This document shows positions 44,537 through 49,132 of a stretch of 49,132 nucleotides of DNA, in pieces. The DNA comes from Comamonas sp. lk (GTDB lineage Bacteria; Pseudomonadota; Gammaproteobacteria; Burkholderiales; Burkholderiaceae_C): assembly GCA_945925985.1 (NCBI GenBank), contig CAMELV010000030.1, forward strand, positions 1-49,132, given 5' to 3'. Position 1 is the first letter of the stretch, and each line of letters begins with the position of its first letter. The position numbers and the translations under genes are program-made. The notes under the pieces were generated by a model. That model saw only the letters and a list, made by a program, of their open reading frames with translations, made no database searches and was not told the DNA's origin.

Positions 44537-45514
44537 ATGACACTGTATTCCCGAATTACTGGCACCGGCAGCTATCTGCCCCCGCGGCGCATGAGCAACG
44601 CTGATTTGGTTGCCGAATTGGCCGAGCAGGGCGTGGAGAGTTCGGACGACTGGATTGTCGAGCGCACCGGCATTCGGGCGCGGCATTTTGCGGCCGACGG
44701 CGTGTTCAGCAGTGACTTGGCCCTGTACGCCTGCCGGGCTGCTCTGGAGGCGGCAGGCCTGCACGCCATCGATATCGACTTGATCATCGTTGCCACGTCC
44801 ACCCCTGACATGGTGTTCCCCTCCACCGCCTGTATCCTGCAGCACAAGCTTGGCGCGGCCGGTGGTGCCGCGTTTGATGTGCAGGCCGTGTGCAGTGGTT
44901 TCGTCTATGCGCTGACCGTGGCCGACGCCATGATCCGTACTGGTGCGGCGCACAAGGCACTGGTGGTGGGCGCCGAAATTTTCTCACGAATTCTCGACTT
45001 CAAGGACCGCACCACTTGCGTGCTGTTTGGTGATGGTGCCGGTGCCGTGGTGCTAGAGGCGTCTGAAGTTCCGGGCATTTTGGCCAGCGACCTGCACGCT
45101 GACGGCCGCCATGTTGGTATCCTTTGTGTGCCCGGTCATGTGGCGGGCGGTCAGGTGTTGGGGGACCCGCTGCTGAAGATGGATGGACAGGCTGTGTTCA
45201 AGTTGGCAGTGGGCCTGCTGGAGGATGCAGCTCATGCTGTTCTGGTCAAGGCCGGTAAGACTGAGGCCGACATTGACTGGCTGGTCCCGCACCAGGCCAA
45301 CATCCGTATCATTCAAAGCACGGCGCGCAAACTCAAATTGTCGATGGACAAGGTGATCGTGACGCTGGACCAACATGGCAATACTTCGGCTGCCTCGATC
45401 CCGCTGGCGCTTGATGCCGCTGTGCGAAGTGGCCGCATCCAGCCGGGCGATACGCTGATGCTGGAAGGCGTTGGTGGCGGCTTCACCTGGGGCGCAGTGC
45501 TCCTTGATTTATAG
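44537..45514 (+). CDS. fabH: Beta-ketoacyl-ACP synthase III
   Basis: 325 residues. It condenses acetyl-CoA with malonyl-ACP. The catalytic triad is visible: Cys in [13 protein letters not shown], His in [12 protein letters not shown] and Asn in [14 protein letters not shown] 44537 follows plsX by 3 bp. The last five residues and the TAG stop lie within dispersed repeat copy F, which also fills most of the gap to fabD. Confidence 0.97.
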   Translation: MTLYSRITGTGSYLPPRRMSNADLVAELAEQGVESSDDWIVERTGIRARHFAADGVFSSDLALYACRAALEAAGLHAIDIDLIIVATSTPDMVFPSTACILQHKLGAAGGAAFDVQAVCSGFVYALTVADAMIRTGAAHKALVVGAEIFSRILDFKDRTTCVLFGDGAGAVVLEASEVPGILASDLHADGRHVGILCVPGHVAGGQVLGDPLLKMDGQAVFKLAVGLLEDAAHAVLVKAGKTEADIDWLVPHQANIRIIQSTARKLKLSMDKVIVTLDQHGNTSAASIPLALDAAVRSGRIQPGDTLMLEGVGGGFTWGAVLLDL

Positions 45515-45552
45515 CAACAGAGTTAGACTGGGTAACGCCTAGCGCCTGTTTT
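45499..45552 (+). repeat. Dispersed palindromic element, copy F
   Basis: GCTCCTTGATTTATAGC, a 20-nt spacer, then CGCCTAGCGCCTGTTTT. The 17-nt part encodes the end of FabH and its stop codon; the remainder is intergenic before fabD. Confidence 0.65.
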
Positions 45553-45575
45553 CATTCCTTATTTTTGCAATTTCC

Positions 45576-46526
45576 ATGACACCATTTGCGTTTATTTTTC
45601 CAGGCCAGGGATCGCAGTCGGTTGGCATGCTTGATGCATGGGGTGACCATCCGGTGGTGCGGCAGGCTGTGCAGGAGGCCTCGGACGCCCTCGGTGAAGA
45701 CCTGGCCAATCTGATCGGGCAGGGACCGAAAGAGCTACTCGCACTCACCACCAACACGCAGCCCATCATGCTGTTGGCGGGTGTGGCGGCGTACCGGGTC
45801 TGGATAGCCGAGGCTGGCGTGGCGCCAGCCGCCGTGGCTGGGCATTCGCTGGGTGAGTACTCAGCTTTGGTGGCCGCCGGCGTGCTGTCATTGGCCGAGG
45901 CTGCGCCCCTGGTGCGCTTTCGAGCGCAGGCGATGCAGGATGCCGTCCCCGTGGGTGTTGGTGCTATGGCAGCGATTCTGGGTATGGAGGCGGCAGGCGT
46001 CATCGCTGGCTGCGCCGCGGTCACGGCTGAGTTTGGGGCAGGCTCTGGCGAGGTGGTGGAAGCAGTCAATTTCAATGACCCTGCGCAGACCGTCATAGCC
46101 GGCAGCAAGGCGGCGGTTGAGCGAGCTTGCGAACACCTCAAGGCCGCCGGCGCCAAACGCGCCTTGCCGTTGCCGGTGTCTGCCCCGTTTCATTCCAGTT
46201 TGATGCGTCCGGCGGCCGAGCGCCTGCGCGAGCGCCTGGCCACACTGGCCCTGCAGGCGCCCATCATCCCTTTGATCAACAACATCGATGTCACGGTGCA
46301 ATCCGATCCGGTGCAGATCCGTGATGCCTTGTACCGACAGGCGTTCGGGCCGGTCCGATGGGTCGAGTGTGTGCGGGCCATACAAGCGCGCGGCCTCAGC
46401 ACCCTGATTGAGTGCGGTCCGGGCAAGGTGTTGGCCGGTTTGGTCAAGCGCATCGACCCTTTGCTCAGCGCTTACGCCGTGAGCGACCCAGTTACCCTGG
46501 CAGACGTGAAGGCAGCACTGGCATGA
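45576..46526 (+). CDS. fabD: Malonyl-CoA:ACP transacylase
   Basis: 316 residues. It loads malonyl groups on ACP. FIFPGQGSQSVGM at the start, the active-site Ser in VAGHSLGEYSALVAAG, and the His in PVSAPFHSSLM. Final codons overlap fabG by 4 bp (ATGA). No ribosome site is obvious in the repeat-derived leader (TTTTGCAATTTCC). Confidence 0.97.
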   Translation: MTPFAFIFPGQGSQSVGMLDAWGDHPVVRQAVQEASDALGEDLANLIGQGPKELLALTTNTQPIMLLAGVAAYRVWIAEAGVAPAAVAGHSLGEYSALVAAGVLSLAEAAPLVRFRAQAMQDAVPVGVGAMAAILGMEAAGVIAGCAAVTAEFGAGSGEVVEAVNFNDPAQTVIAGSKAAVERACEHLKAAGAKRALPLPVSAPFHSSLMRPAAERLRERLATLALQAPIIPLINNIDVTVQSDPVQIRDALYRQAFGPVRWVECVRAIQARGLSTLIECGPGKVLAGLVKRIDPLLSAYAVSDPVTLADVKAALA

Positions 46527-47269
46527 GCGATATTGAATTCAAAGGCCAGGTCGCTCTGGTGACAGGTGCTTCGCGCGGCATTGGCGCCGCCATCGCACTG
46601 GAATTGGCGCAGCGTGGTTTGGCCGTCATCGGCACGGCCACCACTGATGAGGGCGCCGCGCGCATCAGTGACACCCTGGCCGGCTTTGTCGGCTGCATCG
46701 GGCGCACCCTTAATGTTAATGACGCACCGGCGGTTGAGGCGCTGATCGATGCTCTGCTCAAATCCCACGGTGCCGTGCATGTGCTGGTGAACAATGCCGG
46801 CATCACGCGGGATAACCTGGCCATGCGCATGAAAGACGACGAGTGGGACGCGGTCCTTGAGACCAACCTTAAGTCGGTGTTTCGGATGAGCCGTGCCGTC
46901 ATGCGCACCATGATGAAGCAACGCTATGGGCGCATCATCAACATCACGTCGGTCGTGGGCGCGTCCGGCAATGCTGGCCAGGCCAACTACGCCGCAGCCA
47001 AAGCGGGTGTCGCGGGCATGACGCGGGCGCTGGCGCGGGAACTCGGTTCGCGCAACATCACCGTCAATTGTGTGGCGCCTGGTTTCATTGAGACTGACAT
47101 GACCGCCAAGTTGCCACCTGAGCAACACAAGGCGCTGATGGGTCAGATTCCACTCGGACACCTGGGTCAGCCGTCTGATATTGCGCACGCTGTCGCGTAT
47201 CTGGCCTCGCCGCAGGCCGCCTACGTCACCGGGCAGGAACTGCATGTCAATGGCGGCATGTTCATGTGA
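46523..47269 (+). CDS. fabG: 3-oxoacyl-ACP reductase
   Basis: 248 residues from ATG 46523. Short-chain dehydrogenase: NADPH-binding TGASRGIGAAIA, NNAGITRDNLAMRM, catalytic Ser in ITSVVGASGN and Tyr/Lys in YAAAKAGV, and the C-terminal YVTGQELHVNGGMFM typical of FabG. Translationally coupled to fabD; upstream in-frame codons to 46412 overlap fabD and are rejected. Confidence 0.97.
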   Translation: MSDIEFKGQVALVTGASRGIGAAIALELAQRGLAVIGTATTDEGAARISDTLAGFVGCIGRTLNVNDAPAVEALIDALLKSHGAVHVLVNNAGITRDNLAMRMKDDEWDAVLETNLKSVFRMSRAVMRTMMKQRYGRIINITSVVGASGNAGQANYAAAKAGVAGMTRALARELGSRNITVNCVAPGFIETDMTAKLPPEQHKALMGQIPLGHLGQPSDIAHAVAYLASPQAAYVTGQELHVNGGMFM

Positions 47270-47316
47270 GTCATGCCAGATGACATTAAAAGCCGATTGA
47301 GCCGAAGCACGGCTAA

Positions 47317-47592
<276 letters not shown>

Positions 47593-47685
47593 GGTCAGGT
47601 GGCTGATGTCGCCTCCGTTCAGTTGTCTTTAATTTTCGTCGTCGCTGGCGGCTTTTGTCAGATGAACTCCTGATTACATACTTCA

Positions 47686-48933
47686 ATGGCCCGTCGTCGC
47701 GTTGTTATTACTGGTTTGGGTTGCGTTAGTCCCGTAGGCAATACGGTTGCGCAGGCCTGGACCCATATCCTGGCCGGTAAATCCGGTATCGGACCAATCA
47801 CCAAATTTGATGCCTCTACCTTCGCCTGCAAGATTGCCGGTGAAGTTAAAGGCTTCGACCTGGAGTCCTACATGAGCGCCAAAGAGGCGCGCACCATGGA
47901 CACCTTCATCCATTTCGGGGTTGCAGCGGCCAGTCAGGCGGTTGCCGACGCTGGGCTGCCAACAGGTTCAGCGCTGGATGATGACTTGGCCAACCGGATT
48001 GGCTGCGTGCTGGGCTCGGGCATTGGCGGTTTGCAGATGATCGAGGAGGTGCATGGCGAGTTCATGCAGCGCGGCGCCCGGCGCATTTCACCCTTCTTTG
48101 TGCCATCCACCATCGTCAACATGGTGGCCGGTCAGGTATCCATCCGCTTTGGCTTCAAGGGCCCCAATATCTCGGTGGTGACGGCCTGCACCACTGGCTT
48201 GCACTGCATTGGTGAAGCCGGTCGCATGATTGAATACGGCGACGCTGATGTCATGGTCGCGGGCGGTACTGAATCCACTGTGTCCCCTTTGGGGATTGGT
48301 GGTTTTGCCGCGATGCGCGCGTTGAGCACTCGTAACGATGACCCCGAGACCGCATCGAGGCCATGGGACCGTGAGCGCGATGGCTTCGTCTTGGGAGAAG
48401 GCGCGGGTGTGATGGTGCTCGAAGAATACGAGCACGCCAAAGCGCGGGGTGCCAAGATCTACGCTGAGCTTGCCGGCTTTGGCATGAGTGCCGATGCCAG
48501 CCACATGACAGCGCCCAATATGGACGGACCGCGCCGGGCCATGGTAGCGGCGCTGCGCAATGCAGGCGTCAATGCGGACGAAATCCAGTATGTGAACGCC
48601 CACGGTACCTCAACGCCGCTGGGAGATCTGAACGAGACCCATGCCATCAAGGCAGCACTCGGCGCCCACGCCCACCGGGTGGTGGTTAACTCGACCAAAT
48701 CCATGACCGGCCACCTGCTGGGTGGCGCCGGTGGCATTGAGTCGGTGTTCACGGTGTTGGCCTTGCACCATCAGATTAGCCCGCCGACCATCAACATCTT
48801 CAACCAGGATCCCGAGTGTGATCTGGATTACTGCGCCAACACAGCGCGGGCCATGAAGATTGACGTCGCGCTGAAAAACAATTTTGGCTTTGGTGGCACC
48901 AATGGCTCGCTGGTTTTCAAGCGCCTGAGTTGA
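47686..48933 (+). CDS. fabF: Beta-ketoacyl-ACP synthase II
   Basis: 415 residues. Catalytic Cys in [14 protein letters not shown], the two His in [11 protein letters not shown] and [13 protein letters not shown], and [13 protein letters not shown] at the C-terminus. It elongates acyl-ACP with malonyl-ACP and controls cis-vaccenate content in E. coli. It follows acpP by 93 bp, the standard order. Confidence 0.97.
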   Translation: MARRRVVITGLGCVSPVGNTVAQAWTHILAGKSGIGPITKFDASTFACKIAGEVKGFDLESYMSAKEARTMDTFIHFGVAAASQAVADAGLPTGSALDDDLANRIGCVLGSGIGGLQMIEEVHGEFMQRGARRISPFFVPSTIVNMVAGQVSIRFGFKGPNISVVTACTTGLHCIGEAGRMIEYGDADVMVAGGTESTVSPLGIGGFAAMRALSTRNDDPETASRPWDRERDGFVLGEGAGVMVLEEYEHAKARGAKIYAELAGFGMSADASHMTAPNMDGPRRAMVAALRNAGVNADEIQYVNAHGTSTPLGDLNETHAIKAALGAHAHRVVVNSTKSMTGHLLGGAGGIESVFTVLALHHQISPPTINIFNQDPECDLDYCANTARAMKIDVALKNNFGFGGTNGSLVFKRLS

Positions 48934-48977
48934 TGGTCGTCTGCGCCTGATTTGCGTCGCCGAGACCGTCTGTCACC

Positions 48978-49132
48978 ATGCATGAAGCCCCGGCGCTTGC
49001 CTTCCAAGTGGGGCGTTCCCGGGCCCATGGGTTTTTGTTGATTTTGTTGGCTGGTCTGGGCCTCCTAGTGGGCGTTTCGTGGCTGTATCCTCTTGACGCG
49101 GTGGGGTGGCGTCAGGCGTTATTTGGGATAAC
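48978..49132 (+). CDS. Hypothetical membrane protein, cut by window end
   Basis: 51 codons are visible from ATG 48978: MHEAPALAFQVGRSRAHG, then a hydrophobic stretch (FLLILLAGLGLLVGVSWLYP) that should cross the membrane, then DAVGWRQALFGI. The frame is still open at the last base. Small membrane proteins are often found at this point in Burkholderiales, between fabF and rpoE, so a YgfX-like protein is a guess. Weak ribosome site; start tentative. Confidence 0.5.
   Translation, partial: MHEAPALAFQVGRSRAHGFLLILLAGLGLLVGVSWLYPLDAVGWRQALFGI

Overview
The window looks like the chromosome of a betaproteobacterium of the order Burkholderiales, most likely family Comamonadaceae (Rhodoferax/Polaromonas-like). 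I base this on the high-GC coding style, on gene order (argH-algZ/algR-hemCDXY; maf/yceD-rpmF-plsX-fabHDG-acpP-fabF; rne divergent from rluC), and on a small dispersed repeat I associate with that family. No tool was run, so the taxon is an inference.

Layout. 1-4176 is accessory DNA, probably part of an integrated mobile element whose left end lies outside the window. It carries a 532-aa protein with what look like the three palm motifs of A-family/T7-type polymerases, a DUF6641-like protein, a 54-aa gene, a small exported Lys/Ala-rich protein and a basic Pro/Ala-rich protein. 4177-5132 is a scar: a 40-nt 5' fragment of tRNA-Leu(CAA), a decayed copy of the first 44 codons of cysM, two copies of a ~29-bp direct repeat, and a YefM/YoeB-type toxin-antitoxin pair just upstream of the intact cysM.

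5133-34473 is mostly core metabolism: cysM, a Nudix hydrolase, a TusA-like protein, an aldehyde dehydrogenase, valS, a rubrerythrin/Fe-S protein/DUF3501 cassette, yaaA, an alpha/beta hydrolase, queF, a PAS chemoreceptor, a dienoyl-CoA isomerase-like protein, dinB, an lldD-type oxidase, DUF1499, a YedK-type protein, a fatty acid hydroxylase-family protein, argH, a LytS/AlgR-type two-component pair, ppc and hemC-hemD-hemX-hemY.

34493-49132 holds rne with a long upstream region, the rluC-HAD-Rieske-sppA run, a tetrapyrrole-methylase-family protein with a Maf protein, and the lipid operon yceD-rpmF-plsX-fabH-fabD-fabG-acpP-fabF. A membrane-protein gene is cut by the window end. The last block makes ribosomal protein L32 and the enzymes that start and elongate fatty acids.

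Two kinds of small palindromic DNA run through the core genes. A ~55-bp element (17-nt imperfect palindrome, 18-20-nt spacer, GGGGCTAGnGCCTGATTTG-like block) occurs six times, and every copy overlaps or lies in a coding sequence (hydrolase start, response-regulator linker, HemD, DinB C-terminus, SppA N-terminus, FabH C-terminus). Separately, valS contains a ~74-bp GC-rich REP-like palindrome that adds about 35 in-frame residues. No CRISPR array, rRNA or complete tRNA was seen.
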